Origin: Karalla daura
Taxonomy: Eukaryota > Chordata > Actinopteri > Chaetodontiformes > Leiognathidae
Length of the DNA stretch: 64,000 nt
Direction: 5' to 3'
NCBI GenBank assembly: GCA_029224185.1
Contig: CM055206.1
Span: 14,700,547 to 14,764,546, forward strand
Shown here: positions 1-12,427 of the stretch, piece by piece
Position numbering within the stretch: the stretch's first letter is position 1
How the letters are laid out: every line of letters begins with the position of its first letter
Notes under the pieces: model-generated
Databases searched by the model: none
The model's input: the letters and a program-made list of their open reading frames with translations, nothing else
What the model was told of the DNA's origin: nothing
Made by a program: the position numbers and the translations under genes

Positions 1-1257
1 AGCCAATCAACCATCATTAACTGACCGAGCCTGAGAGGAGTGGCTTTTGGGGAGGGGTGGCGAGGTTGTACCCCGAGGAAACAACAATAAATAGAGCCAA
101 TCGTCTTTATCGGTAAGCAGCACATTGCGCATCCCCACCCTCTGCAGCCAGTCATCCGAACCCTAATTAACTCTGGAATTGGCTGGAATTTTTTTTCATT
201 ATTTATTTGTTTATTTTGGGCAGCGATGTTCCTCCCCTGTATTCACAGTGGAGATTATCTTTACAATTTCATATTTGTGTGTGTGTGTGTGGTGTGTGTG
301 GGAGCATTGATAACCTGGGTGTACTGAGGGGCTGGGAAAAGCATGCCGGGGGCAGTAATATTTCCTCTCTGCTTGCACTTGTATTGACTGTGCTGTGTCT
401 GACAGTCAGTCACCCGCAGGCATGATCCCACACTGCTCTCAGGGTGAGACAGAGGATCAGCGCCTGTCAGCTCAAAACACACTTCTTTTTAAAGGGGGGG
501 GACCGAGAATGGATGGGGATCAGCATTTATCCTCGTTCTCTGATGATAACATAGAAGCTATGTAACACCGGTTTCATCAGAAAATGAATTTCTACAAGCC
601 TGTTTTACGTATTTTTTTCTTTCCTTCTTTCTTTCTTTTTTTTAGGTGTGGGAATATTGCAGTCTGTTTCTGCACAGATCTAGTGCCTTTTCACGCTCAT
701 CTAGAGCCACATGGAGGCTTTGCAGTGATTGGCTTTGGCAACCAGATCCAGATTCAGAAATCATCCTAGTTGGGATAATTAAGGGAGCCAAGAGAAGCAC
801 AGTCAGTTGCACAACATGATAAGGGAAAATAAAATACAATGCACCTGATTAGCACTCTACCTGATATACAGAATCTTTTTACACGATTACATTGAGCATT
901 ATACGTATTGTGACTTTACATTCTGTGCTAAATGGCGAAGCAAAATGAAGTGGTAGTGATACAGCTGTGGAGTGGATACACATCCAGCTATATATCAGAG
1001 GATTTTGAGGAAGATTTGTTCAGGTTCATCTGTGTTTCAGCTGCATTTTACCAAAAAATGTAATTTATTTGAGTGACAATGAATTAAATGAAGAGGCTTT
1101 AAGACTTGAGTGATGGAACTCTGATGGACCCTCTGGGGACATGGTGGAGGGATTGTTCACCTTATAACACCCAAAAAACAGTCCTCCCTCTTCGAATAAT
1201 GCAACGGAGTGGTATATAGAAATCTTCTTCAAATTGTAGTTGAGCTGCCAGACAAAC
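1..1257. other. Non-coding stretch, no gene seen
   Basis: No open frame here has a recognisable domain. It contains a short (GT)n at about 275-300 and a T/C tract at 611-643 that ends in TAG and resembles a splice acceptor, but no good donor follows. The first 200 bases are unique and not low-complexity. The segment just upstream of 1258 may be the body of a decayed LINE, since a LINE-like tail follows, but no protein similarity was seen. Confidence 0.6.
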
Positions 1258-1310
1258 ACATTTCCCTTTGCTGATCAATAAAGTAATTATCATTGTTATT
1301 CTTGATGATG
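1258..1310 (+). mobile_element. LINE-type 3' tail fragment
   Basis: The sequence reads tttcccttt..gatcaataaagtaattatc and then an AT-rich run. 'Fold-back TTTCCC...ATCAATAAAGTA' ends are typical of the 3' termini of several teleost non-LTR retrotransposons. Only the tail is recognisable. The 5' extent is unknown, and no reverse-transcriptase peptide is visible upstream. Confidence 0.5.
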
Positions 1311-2548
1311 TTTTTGGACCAGCAAAAGGCGGCGTACGACAAAACCTTTAGCTGGAAGTAGACTTATTCGACAAAGTCCAAGTAAAAGTGTTTTTTATTT
1401 TTCTTTATTCTTGGTCTCCTTTTGTGTTGCGGGAGAAATCGTTTAGGCTTCCTCAGAGTGGATCGGGAGGAATGTGACCTTAGAGAGAAAGACTTGCCGG
1501 TTCTTTCTGTACACTGGAGCCGTGCTGATCCACAGCATTGTTCCTATTTTCATTTCTCTGAAGACTCTATGTATTACTGCCTCTCCTCCTTCCTCCTTCT
1601 CCTCTTCCTCTCCTGAAGCGTGAAGCGTAATAGCAGGGCTCTGAAACTGCTTTGCTTGCACTTTCATCCCCCTACCTCCCATCCCGCACCTCACCCCACC
1701 CCTCGGTGGAGCATTCGGTCGGTCTGAGCCGTATAGTTGTGCGAACACACACCACGGCCCCCAGTGTGAAGCCTCAGCCCCTTACAGACAGCGATGACAT
1801 CTACCGAGCATTTTCATTTTCCATGGCTCATGCTAAATACGGTTCTCTCGTGCAGCTGGAGGTAGCTGCTGGAGACAGACAGACGTGGTGGGTGGGGTGT
1901 GTGTGTGTGTGTGTGTGGGTGTGTGGGGTGGGGGGGTGGGTTGAGAGATTGAGGGCGGCGTTGTGAAAGATGAGGCGGGGACAGGCACTCTGGGTTTATA
2001 GGAACGAGGTGTATGACAGGGAGATGGGCCTGGGCGGGTGAAGGGGTGAATGGTGTTGTCATGTTTTGCAGCAGCTTGGGAGGGGGGTAAAGGCTAATTT
2101 GATGTCTGGAGGGGGAAATGAGGGAGAGAGGGAGGAAGGATGGAGGGAATGCATCCAAGCTTAATGTGGAGCGATGCGGGCGGGAGGGGAAGGAGAGGAG
2201 GCCGAGCCAAACGGCAGACTCACTCCAGCAGTCAGGTTCACTCGTTCAGATAATTCCCACGGAGGGCTAATGTATGAGAGAGGCAGACAGAGTGGGTGGG
2301 ATATAGAGAAAGAGATATGTAAAAAAAGAGAAAAGAAAAAGGGAGCCGAGAAGAAAAGAAATACGAGCTTAGGGCATCAGTGGGAGTGTTACATCATAGG
2401 ATGGTAAGAGTTTGGGTCAGGTGGGAGTTCGTCTCCTCCAGGACTGGATTTAAAACCTCTCCGCTGCCTTTACAGTTCACAGAAAAAAGCAACCCAGCCT
2501 GATAAGAGATTATGACCCCACAACCCTCCAGTGGCAGGTCAAGCACAT
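1311..2548. other. Non-coding G-rich and purine-rich stretch
   Basis: No gene is seen. The stretch holds a C/T tract (about 1579-1616), a (GT)n with G runs (about 1884-1940), a G-rich part around 2085-2200, and a purine tract around 2270-2370. Open frames of 101-114 codons here are products of this skewed composition. Confidence 0.6.
1884..1940 (+). repeat. (GT)n with adjoining G runs (G-quadruplex-capable)
   Basis: A GT dinucleotide run of about 20 bases (1897-1917) leads into four G runs at 1917-1919, 1925-1928, 1930-1936 and 1938-1940, separated by 1-5 bases. This satisfies the usual G3+N1-7 pattern on the + strand. Confidence 0.85.
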
Positions 2549-2694
2549 GAGAAGAGAAGAGAAGAGAAGAGAAGAGAAGAGAAGAGAAGAGAAGAGAAGA
2601 GAAGAGAAGAGAAGAGAAGAGAAGAGAAGAGAAGAGAAGAGAAGAGAAGAGAAGAGAAGAGAAGAGAAGAGAAGAGAAGAGAAGAGAAGAGAAG
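2549..2694 (+). repeat. Perfect (AAGAG)n pentanucleotide array, about 29 copies
   Basis: There are 146 bases of uninterrupted 5-bp units with no substitution visible. The period of five makes every frame open, so both strands show spurious frames of (REEKR)n or (LFSSL)n type. It abuts a LINE-like tail on its right side. On the - strand it sits exactly where the 3' terminal repeat of that element would be. Confidence 0.97.
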
Positions 2695-2800
2695 TATTTT
2701 TCCCCAAAGGGAAATTGATGTAAATAAATATAAGTAATAGTAAAAAGTGCAAAAGAAATAGGCAAAATAATAATAAAACTTTACATAACAGGTCTCCTGT
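2695..2800 (-). mobile_element. LINE-type 3' tail, minus strand
   Basis: Read on the - strand, this segment ends in caatttccctttgggg and then runs into the (CTCTT)n array. This is the TTTCCC-type end I recognise from teleost LINE tails. The T- and A-rich run upstream of it (2720-2800) is compatible with a 3' UTR. No coding part was identified. Confidence 0.5.
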
Positions 2801-5500
2801 TATCATTTTAATTCCTGTTGCAGTTAGACTTCTTACCTGTTTCCAAACCTTGACTCACCAATATGCCCAAAAGAAAACTAAGACAACTAAGAATAAAAGT
2901 GCCTACTATAAGTGATATTTCTAGCTCTTTGGGGCAGATTAAAGTTTTGAACGCAGCATTTACGTGGCATCACCCCAAATAGCTGTGTATTACACATCCT
3001 GCAATAATAGAGCAGCATTCTCATTCATGTGGCGCTCTGCCTACCTTGCAAAAGTCCAATATCCACCCACACTCTCCTCTAACTCTGTTTTTTTGATCCA
3101 CCAAAGGAGCACAGGATAATTCGGGGGAGCTGTGAGCTGATTGATTTGGAAGGGAAACAAAGTTCTGCTCCACAGGTTTTATTCTGTTTTTCTGAACTTA
3201 AGTCTCTGCCTTGGCCTTTATATGACATAAAATTGAACCATTTGAAAAGTTTAGAGAGGGGAAATCTCTCTTTGGAGAAGCCGCTAACAACTTCTTGCCT
3301 TGCAAACCCCCTTCACCAGACAATGCTCTTTATGGGAGTCAGAAGCATAAAGCTGTGGTCAATGCAGCAAGGAGTAAAATATGAAATCTTGACCTCATGT
3401 CCAGTCGAGCCCCTATTCCTTTACCTTCTGCAACTCAGTGCAATCTCTCATGTCTCTGCAGTTTTTCACTGGCCTTTCTGAGCCAATAAAGCGTGATCTT
3501 GGCATTTACTTTCCATATTCTGGGTCAAAATAGTCTCCATTTTAAAGCAAAGTGTAGCTGTTATGTAAGCTTGCAAGCATGTATTAATTGGTGTCATCCA
3601 TAATCATAAAATATCACAGTGTTTCTCCGCTTTTATAACAGATATCTCAATAGATTATGGGGTTTATAAAGTGTGCTAAAAGGTAATTATGCATCTTTGC
3701 CATGGGGTTTGGTATTGAGGAGAGCGCTTTGGGGAAGCTTGATTTTCAGATGTTCGCACTGTTAAAGATCATTTAGATTTTGGATGAGGTTTCTCTAAGT
3801 TTTGGAACAGAGCGTGGAAACTCTGATTTCCTTTCTGCAATATCCCCCCAGTGAAATATAGTAAGTAGATTCAAAGTTGCACGTTTATGAATGCCAAAGC
3901 AATAGTTCTTTTCTGTCGGGGGTTGATTTTCAACATGAGGAAAAAAAAATGCCTCACATGCATGGGATGAGATGTTCTGTTCATTTGGTTGACAAACTAC
4001 TCTTGTCTTGTTCACATCTCACCCTCCCCCTCTCTTGCTCTGTCTCTCTCTCTCTCTCCTCATATTGATGTTGATGTCAGCGGGTCCTCCAGCTCCTGTG
4101 TTTTGTTTGCACCCAGCGTAGTGTGACTGGGATACATGCTAATCAGCTGCCAGCTGCTAACTTTAACACATACGGTTAATGGCCAACAGTTTACAATCTG
4201 AACTTTGGTCTTGTGATATGTGTCAGTCAATTCAGGGTTCAGCTTGAATCAAGGAACCGTAACAGGTGGTCTAGTCATCCCACAGGCACATCATGAAATA
4301 CATCTTTATCAATTCAACCTGTTTGTTGTCGAGCAATTCCTGCAGCTCATATGTCTATTTTCCATTCAGATCACTGGAAGTGGTGCTCAAATTCTAACAT
4401 GCTGCTCGCACTCACAAACGACCACCCTGACTCTCTCTCTGTCTTAATCCTCCTCCTTCCTTCTGTCTCTTCCTCTCTCTCTGTACTTTCTGTATCTCAG
4501 GAGTTCTCATTCTTTCAAGCTTATTTCCCGCGAGCCCCTGCTGATTGTGTGATTGCAATCACCCCACGCAGCTGCCATGGCGACAGGTACAGCGCATTCT
4601 TGCTCCGAGCGCAAAATCTCGACATTGCATTTCTCTGACATAAGCAGAATAAAGTGTACCTGGATGTGTCCTTTTATGTGTGTATGTGTGCCAATTTATT
4701 GAAGTGACGTACAGTCGTCGCAAAGGGCAACAGGTGTCTAAAAGGGAGCGTTATCTGCTCTGTCTGGCTGCGTTGTACTCCATGAGGGTTATTGCATCAG
4801 AAAGTGAGAAATACCAACAGATATAGTACGTTTATATGTCAATTTGTCATCATCCCCTCCTATGGGGTATCAGGTTTGTCAGTGAATGAAGGTTTTATGA
4901 GTGCTGTCTGTCTCCACGTCTCTGTATCTTCCCACCAAACCTCTCCGAGGAGTGGAGGATGCCCTTGCTTGTGTCAAACCAGTGTGTCAGAGCAATCTGT
5001 TTTGACAGGCTCAGAGAGATGTTTGATAGCGAGGTGCCTTTGCCCGTCCAAAAAGGAAATTGGATGGCATTTTTGCTCCGCATCATACATGCCTGACTAA
5101 CTGGCAAAGACGCCGCGGGAAAGAAAAATATGTACTTATACCGCATATTCTCAAGTGCCATCCCCATGCTGATGTTTCCTAATTATAAGAGTGACAGCTG
5201 GTTTGCACTCTTTGAGTAAATTCTCAAGAAAAAAAAACAATTTCACAGCACATAAAGCTGTACATCAAGCAGCTAATTGCTATTCTGAATGTATTCACTC
5301 GCGTTCACTGTCAGAGGCAGTCAAGCCGAAGCAATATCGCAGACACCTTTCCACGGGCTTAAGGTCTGATGTCGCCCAGTCAGTGTCGAGCTTCTTCGTC
5401 CAGCTCGATGCCTCTGCCGGCATCTCCCGCTCCTCGCTTTTATTGAACCCATCCACACCTCACTGGCTGTGGACTGAAGCCGTTAATGCAGCCCGCCCAG
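2801..5500. other. Non-coding stretch, no gene seen
   Basis: This is mostly unique AT-leaning sequence. It contains a (TC)n of about 17 bases at 4042-4058 and a T/C-rich run at about 4425-4500. The open frames (up to 111 codons) have no recognisable domain. Confidence 0.6.
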
Positions 5501-5504
5501 TGTT

Positions 5505-5810
5505 TCCATCCTCCCCCTCCTCTTCCTCCCCTCTTCACTTTCTGTCTTTACCCATCCTTCACTTTCTCCCAGCCTGCAACCTCTCAGTAATGCTTTCCTC
5601 TACATTCACACTCCATCTCCTTGTCACTTTCACTACACCCTTTTCATTTCCGTCCTCCTCCTTTATCTTATTCCCTTCTTTTCCCCGTCCACCTGACGTT
5701 ACTTTCATTCCTGAGGTCTACACCTCGTCTCTCCCTTTCTTTCCCTCTCTCCAGCTTTCATTTCCTTCGCTTTCCCCTCATCTCAAAGTCTTTGTCTTTT
5801 TTTTTTAATA
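5505..5810 (+). repeat. Long imperfect pyrimidine (C/T) tract
   Basis: About 300 bases are made predominantly of C and T on the + strand and end in a run of T (5800-5809). The bias removes stop codons and explains the 205-codon open frame at 5191-5808, the longest in the window. That frame's second half is almost only S, L, F, P and H. Confidence 0.85.
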
Positions 5811-8800
5811 CCACCCAAGATCACGCCACAGAGCGGAGTTTCATTCTATACAATGTCTCTCATCATATGATTAATGCAGTCTGTTCAGACAAAACACAGG
5901 ATATCAAACAGTAACTCATAAAATTATATTGAATCTTTAGCTTGGCTGCTTTTTTCTCTGTTTGCAGGGAGTATGTTTTGGTAGTACTCACACTGTCGCA
6001 GGACATATTACATGAGCTCCTCAGTCCTGAGGATCAAGTGGAGAACAGGCCTCGGCAGGTGATTTTGTAGTTGTGTTGCTTGCAGTGTGAACATAATAAG
6101 GCAACAGTGCTTGAAAGCTTTCTCATTCAGCAGGAGACGGGGAAAAAAGTTGTTTACCCAGCAGTCATAACAATGAAAGTTGAAATAATTGCTGCTTTAA
6201 TAACATTCTAGAGTGCAATGTCTCACTGGTACTTGCCACCAAAGCAATCTTTTGTTTTGCTCTTCAAAGACTTGTTTACTATCTAAAACCTTTTCAGACC
6301 AAAGATGCAATTGTAAATTGTTTGTGTGACAGTGGTCCCACTGCTCTGTTAATGTCGGATGCTATGGACTTTTAATATGAAAAGGACAGCAGTTGAAAAG
6401 GCAATGGAAAAAAGAGAGAGAGAGAGAGAAATCCACATTTTGATGTCCTGGACTTGGTACTTGAGAACTTCTAAGACATAGGACTGCAGCATGATGTGTG
6501 TTACGCATATGTAAGTGCATATCAAACATTTGTCGGTAGCCTCCCTCTCTCTAGTTGAGGCACAAGTCATGGTTTACTGAACTTTTTGTGAGAAAAATCC
6601 AGTCGGGCATAGATTTAGGCTTTCTGATCGCTAATGCGGCACGCACATCAGAGAGTAAAAACTCAGACCCAAAGGCTTTTTTTTTTGAGTTTCTTCTCAC
6701 AGGCCTTTGTCCAAACAGTTAGTTGTTTCGATCTCTCCAGTTCTGGGCTTGGATACAGCCACAGCTGGGCAGCATCCTGGCAGCATTAAATTTGGCATTA
6801 AACAGCAACAGATCCCTTTTCTCCAGAAACACACACACACACTACACATAAGTTAACTCTCCAGGCCATTCCCCCATTTTTCCTGGAAATTTTCCCCACA
6901 TGGTGAAAGAATCTGAAGCTTATTACTCTTTCGGTCCCGTTAGGTGGCCACTTAAAGTGAACTAATTGGAAGCGATTGCATCACACGAAGAGAGAGAGTT
7001 TACTCCAAATTACATCATTTTGGTGTTTGAATGACACTGATCTCTTGTTGATTTTCTGGAAAATATTTGACAGCGTTCACCTGGAGGCCTCAAATTTTGA
7101 AGAAGCAATATAAGGCAACGTGTGTTGGCATCTTTTCATCCTCTGTTTGATGTACGTGAATCTCTTCATAAGACATTCCAGGTGACGTGGGACACACCAG
7201 TGATGTGCACGCATAAAAAAAAGCATCTCTTCATTCCACTTATGCAAATGAGAGTGGATTCAGCCTGCAGGCTCCATAGTGATTTTCCTTGAAAAAAAAA
7301 ATCCAAGACATGTGTGGTATGATGTGTGTGAGTCTGTGTGTATGTGTGATGGGGTAGATTGTTGAGTCCCAATCTGTTTAATTAAAGATATGGTCTAAAA
7401 TATGAGAAATGTAGGCTGCATGGGCTTGTGTTTTGTTTGATGATATTGTGTGAAAATTCACATCAGAAATAGCTTTTTACCTTAATAGTGGTCTGCTGTA
7501 CAGCTTATTTAGAGGTTAGAGTTACAGGTTTGGATGTGACGCAATCTTTAAGGCCGTTCTGGGACCGGAAGTAGCATCAGTGCAAGGGCTATGGTCTGTA
7601 GTAGAACTAAGTGAACTTCAACTTGAGCTTCAATTTTCAATTATTTAAAGTGTCAGTTCATAACACACAGAAAGTTGACTTTGAACTGGTGCTAGTAAGC
7701 CTAGCTAGCAGGGATGGAAATTTGTGTATTTTCTCTGCCCAAGAAAAGACTGTTCTCAAAATTATACACTAGTTCAAGAGAATGACATAAAACAAACTTT
7801 TAAAATGCATTTTATAATGCATAAATTACTTCATCTGGAACTAACCGAATGACCCAGTAATCCTCCATGATGCCCCACACTGGATCAGTCCGCCAGTCAG
7901 GGTTAGGTGGTTAAATGATCTGCATGCAACTGTATAGGGTGTCTTGGGAAGCTTACCTATAACTTTACTCCCACTCTTCACCACAGAAATCAGGTCAGCA
8001 CAAGACGAAATCATGAAAGAATGAGAGACAGCTCTTTTATGGGAAACCTGGTCTGGTAAGCAACTGTTGTCTGATGCCACTCCAACCACCTGCAGCTCCA
8101 CACAGCCAAGACCAAGGAACCGGTCATGGAATTTGGGTAGTGTACACCACCACCCCCCCTAGCATCTTGGGCTGGTACTAGATATGCAATTACACAGAGA
8201 ACATCTAGAGGAAGACCACCTCTACCTTTGAGGGATAATGGATAATTTACGTACTGCCTCTGTCTGCCATCTAACACTCTCACCTTCACACCTCGGGTAT
8301 GTTTTTGGACTATACCAAATTCACACAGACACAGGTGCAAACTGTACAGATACTATAGAACAGTTCTATTTACTGACCTACTATCCATGCCATCTCCCAT
8401 CATCTAGTGTGAAATTATTTTCAGCATTACATTGATATCACTATGGCTCTATGATGCTTTAGAATCGTTACTCCAAATAGAGATACAAGGTGCTGCTTGG
8501 TACAAAGTCACAGAATGGTGAGGGTGGTTTTTTGAGTAAAGTGAAGTGTTTCTTCACTGTAAGATCTGTCCACACAGCTGCGGAAAAGTGAGAAGAATTG
8601 AAGGTGGCTATATAAGGTCCCAGTGTCTTAAAAGATTATAGATGTTTAGAGAGTGGGCGACACCATTTTGTTGCCTCCATGCCCCCCAAGGACTTAATAT
8701 CTAAAGTCTCTGCATGACCTCTTCTTTTACTAGACTAATGCACCCTCTGCAGTTAGGAACACTCCCGACACTGTGCGCTTTACAAGGCAGACTGCAGTTA

Positions 8801-8950
8801 TTGTTTAATCACTGTGTTTTGTGCTTTCTTTCCCTCGCTCTGGAGGGAGCAGTTTCCTACCTTGCTCACGCAAAGCTGGCTGTCAGCCACACTTTCAGTG
8901 CTGACCGTGAATTTGCCATTCAACCTTTTGACTTTGCTCAGAATTTCACT
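5811..8950. other. Non-coding stretch, no gene seen
   Basis: The sequence is unique and AT-leaning. It contains (AG)n at 6412-6429, (AC)n at 6827-6842, a T run near 6675, and a POU octamer at 7242-7249. No open frame is convincing. Confidence 0.6.
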
Positions 8951-8951
8951 G

Positions 8952-8978
8952 ACAACAACAACAACAACAACAACAACA
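8952..8978 (+). repeat. (AAC)9 trinucleotide repeat
   Basis: Twenty-seven bases of perfect ACA/AAC units. They give poly-N or poly-T stretches in the overlapping open frames. Confidence 0.9.
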
Positions 8979-9439
8979 GGTTATTCTGACTTTATCCACC
9001 CAGAGAGAGATGCAGTCAAAGCGAGCTGTTTAATAGGCTGTGGTGTGTGTGATATTCAGTGCTCTGTGGACCGTATTATTAGCTGAGATGTTCTCCGTGC
9101 TAGATGAACTTTTAACGACTCAATAAAGACATTTTTAAATGTCAAATGTCACATTTTCCCATCTTCTTCTGCCTTCAGTCGTTTTATTTTTTTCTCCTCT
9201 CTTTTTCACCCTTGCACGTTTTCTTTGGCACCCTTCGCTCTTGTGCTCCCTCACCCATCGTGTCCCATCTTTCCCTTTTCTTTCCTAATTGTCCCCGTAG
9301 CCATGGGCACATAGGCAGGCGGCGAGATGATTACACAGAATTTGTTGTTACGTAATTCATTATCATGCTCCGTCTTGATTGGCTCACTTGGATGGAGTAG
9401 GGGGTGGAGAGAGCGTGACATGATAGAGGGAGAATAAAA

Positions 9440-9440
<1 letters not shown>

Positions 9441-9477
<37 letters not shown>
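9441..9477 (+). repeat. (AC)n microsatellite
   Basis: Thirty-seven bases of perfect AC dinucleotides. They explain the cysteine/valine-rich frames on the - strand. Confidence 0.97.
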
Positions 9478-9480
<3 letters not shown>

Positions 9481-10756
9481 TGCAAACATTGTACACAGAG
9501 CAAAAGGACAAGGAGCGTGGTGGCAGGCACCACATAAAAGCATTCCAAATTGAAGATGTTTATTCAAAATGTGCCAATCTGTGCATTTGCATACAGAAAT
9601 AAGCATACAAACAAAATCATTTTCCATTATACGTCGTTATATTTCGACGCACGCAACCGCACAGCGTCTCGTCAGCCCGAGCTTCGTTCATTATCCGTGT
9701 TTTTGGATCCGCAGTCTCGAGATGGGAGCGCTGGGGAACGTTGGGTTGATAAATAGGTAAATACATAGCGATTTCTGTACTCAGACATCATCACGCCCGA
9801 GTTCCCACAGCCTCTATTGCCGGCCAGTGACAGATCGTTCAGGGGGAGCTCCTCGTGCTCGGAAAAAAAAATGTAAATGAAATCAAATTACGAGAATTCT
9901 TCAATTTTGTAAGACACTTGGAAAGTACCCGTGGCACCACTTTGACCGTGCGGCTTTCACAGTGATTGCACATGAGACGAAGTAATAGGATGAAAGAATC
10001 GTTATTTGAGCAGCCTGATTGTAGTATTGTTATTATCATATTATTAAAACGAGTCAGTGGGCAATAATGATAGCGTTTGTCCAAATTAATTAAAACATCT
10101 TAAAATAAAATAAAATAAAGACTTACGAGTCATAGTAGGTGCGTCTCCATTACAATTTCTTTCAAAATGAAAGCAATATTCCTAAAATTACCTTGCAGTT
10201 CGTACTTTTGCGACTTGTAGGTGTTGCCACTGAAGGGTGTTACCCTTCAACAAGCCATAATTCTCATAATATGATCCCACAAGACAGGCCCTTGAGGAAG
10301 ATGGATGTCCAGAAGCTTGTTTGAATAGATAATTTACTTAGCTTTAGTAAAAGTGCCATACGTACATGCCCTTTACTTCTTGTGCGGTGACATAAAGAAG
10401 TATGGAATAAAAGGGTTAAACTATTGTACTGAAATATCTGAAAGATGTTTTAGATGAGGGTTTTTCAAAATGTAGGTGTTCTTTCTGATATTTAGATTTT
10501 ATTTCTGTGCAATTCTAAGGGTAAAGGAAATGCACCTACTGAACCATTGTACATAGGGAGGATAAAGAGGCTTGAAGGACAGCATAAATGTAAGTAATTA
10601 TGTGTGTGGCTGGTAGGGAGTCCCGGCTATATAAGCTTTGCTGTTGCAGGTGTTGAAAAGACTTTGGTGTCACAGAGTCGCGAAGATTGACACGTAAATG
10701 GCGTCGCCGGCTGCATGGACGTTAGTCATAAAGACAGTCATGCAAAGGGAGAGGAA
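9478..10756. other. Non-coding stretch, no gene seen
   Basis: The sequence is unique and contains a POU octamer at 9585-9592 and a short (AAAAT)n run at about 10100-10120. The part at 9640-9730 carries several CpG dinucleotides. No supported coding frame was found. Confidence 0.55.
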
Positions 10757-10760
10757 AAAG

Positions 10761-10783
10761 GAGAGAGAGAGAGAGAGAGAGAG
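10761..10783 (+). repeat. (GA)n microsatellite
   Basis: Twenty-three bases of perfect GA dinucleotides within a longer purine run that starts near 10746. Confidence 0.95.
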
Positions 10784-10879
10784 CAAGGATCAGAAAGGGG
10801 TTATGAGTGGGCAAGAGAGCAGTAAGGGAATGGGAGTCAGTCGGAATGAGGTCTGGCTGAAGGGAGAGGCAGGGCCTGT

Positions 10880-11190
10880 GTCCCCGGCATTGTGCGCCTG
10901 TCATCGTCTCCCTGATTCACAGCTGGGTTACATAACGCCCGAGCAGAAGGCCGTGATTTTATGTAATTGCCGCTCGCTGCAGGACGCGTCCATCTCCCTC
11001 TATCGCCATTTAGCCTTGTGTGTGCCTCGGTGTCGTGAACCTAGTGTAAAAAGCCTTTCTCCGCCAACATAAACAAGAAAGCCGTCTCCCTTGACCTCTC
11101 ACCTCCGGGGGAAAATAAAAGTGCCGTCGCCCGAAGAATGCCGCGTTCTTGGAAGTGGCCTTTATCGCCCCAAACTCAATTACTGTCTCT
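10880..11190. promoter_or_regulatory. Candidate enhancer-like unique block
   Basis: This is high-complexity sequence with several CpG dinucleotides and no repeats, between two ordinary AT-rich regions. It includes CDX/HOX-like cores (ttttatg, catttag, cataaac) and a strong - strand donor-like GAG|GTGAGA near 11099-11107. A - strand open frame (11010-11294) crosses the block but has no recognisable domain. Regulatory function is an inference from sequence texture only. Confidence 0.3.
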
Positions 11191-12031
11191 CTCCGATAGT
11201 TGGAGGAGCTTTGTAGCAAGAAACTACAACTGTTAACACAGGACAAAGGGAACCGCACTGTGTTAAAAAGGTCACTCTGTAGTGATGTGCTCATAGAGCA
11301 CTTGAAGCTATATGAATATGAACTGATATAAGACGATGATATGATGAATATGAGTAGCTCTGCTGCTATACTGAAACTATACAGTTATCAATATTTGGCT
11401 GATTTTTGAGTTAAACAATAAACAGTAAATCGAGTTTTAGTTGTAAATACAGTTTATGCTGAAGCTAATAGTTGTGACATCTTCATTTTTTCCCCTATCA
11501 GTGCTGTAATTATTGCATCAAGATAATGGGAATACAAAGTCAAGAGTTTTTAATCTTTCTGTCCAAAACAGCTACAGCATAATGGGCTTCAGTGCCAGTA
11601 TTCTACACAAATGCTAATTAACTGTCGTGTCTGGGAGTATTTTAACACCTGGTTATTAAGATTTTTAGATTTTTCCAGTCTAATGAATCAGACTAAAGTT
11701 ACTTGTGGTAATAAGCGCTCTGTCAATGTAGCACCACAGAAGGCGTTCTGAGGTGTCCTATTTACACCTAGTCTTATTTGGTGGTAATGACAGCCTACCA
11801 ACCTTGTGACATGAGAGAAAAAAAAATCTCTTTTTTTCTTTCCCCAAATAAAAAATATCAAAATAAACCGTCACTTTGTTTTTGCCAAAATTACTCCTCT
11901 GACACCTTGTGTTTTCCCTTTCAGCGAGTGGCATCTTGTTACAGTACATAATCGTATTTGAATGCGAAGCGCCGTTTAGGCAAAGCACATCTACATTTTT
12001 CCTTTTAATGCGGCCCGGCACGCACAAAAGA
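11191..12031. other. Non-coding AT-rich stretch
   Basis: Unique AT-rich sequence without repeats or a supported open frame. Confidence 0.55.
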
Positions 12032-12032
12032 A

Positions 12033-12087
12033 ACACACACACACACGAACACACACACACACACACACACGCACACACACACACACA
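12033..12087 (+). repeat. Interrupted (AC)n microsatellite
   Basis: Fifty-five bases of AC dinucleotides with single interruptions at about 12047 and 12071. Confidence 0.95.
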
Positions 12088-12374
12088 TGGATACGCTGCA
12101 GCCAGACACAGTCACGCTTGACCGTCTGAATTGTGCCATCATGGTGATCGCAGTGTACATCCGTCTTGTCTAGTATTTGCTCCAGACAGCCATATTTAAA
12201 TCTAATGAGCTTCCCGGAGACTCAGCTCCCTGGCTCCACTGAGGTTGTGAAAGACGTGTTGGAACCTAATCCTCTCTCACACAGATCACTGACTTACAGC
12301 GATCAGCTAATAACTCTGCCAACTTGCTCATTAACTGCTCTCAGTAGCTCCGGCCTGGCACCTATGAACTCCAA

Positions 12375-12427
12375 ACACACACATACGCACACACACCCTC
12401 TCTTTCTCTCTCTCTCTCTTTCTCTCT
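12375..12427 (+). repeat. Compound (AC)n(TC)n microsatellite
   Basis: AC dinucleotides (to 12396) pass directly into TC dinucleotides (12398-12427), with a few interruptions. Confidence 0.95.

Noticed and set aside
611..645. Acceptor-like T/C tract ending in TTTTAG
   Set aside because: No good donor follows within normal exon length and the tract is a simple repeat.
2394..2806. Frames of 98-123 codons across the pentanucleotide array
   Set aside because: The 5-bp period keeps all frames open. The product is a five-residue repeat with no flanking gene structure.
5191..5808. Longest open frame in the window (205 codons, +)
   Set aside because: Its second half is a pyrimidine tract that cannot form stop codons easily. 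Composition is S/L/F/P/H and no domain is visible.
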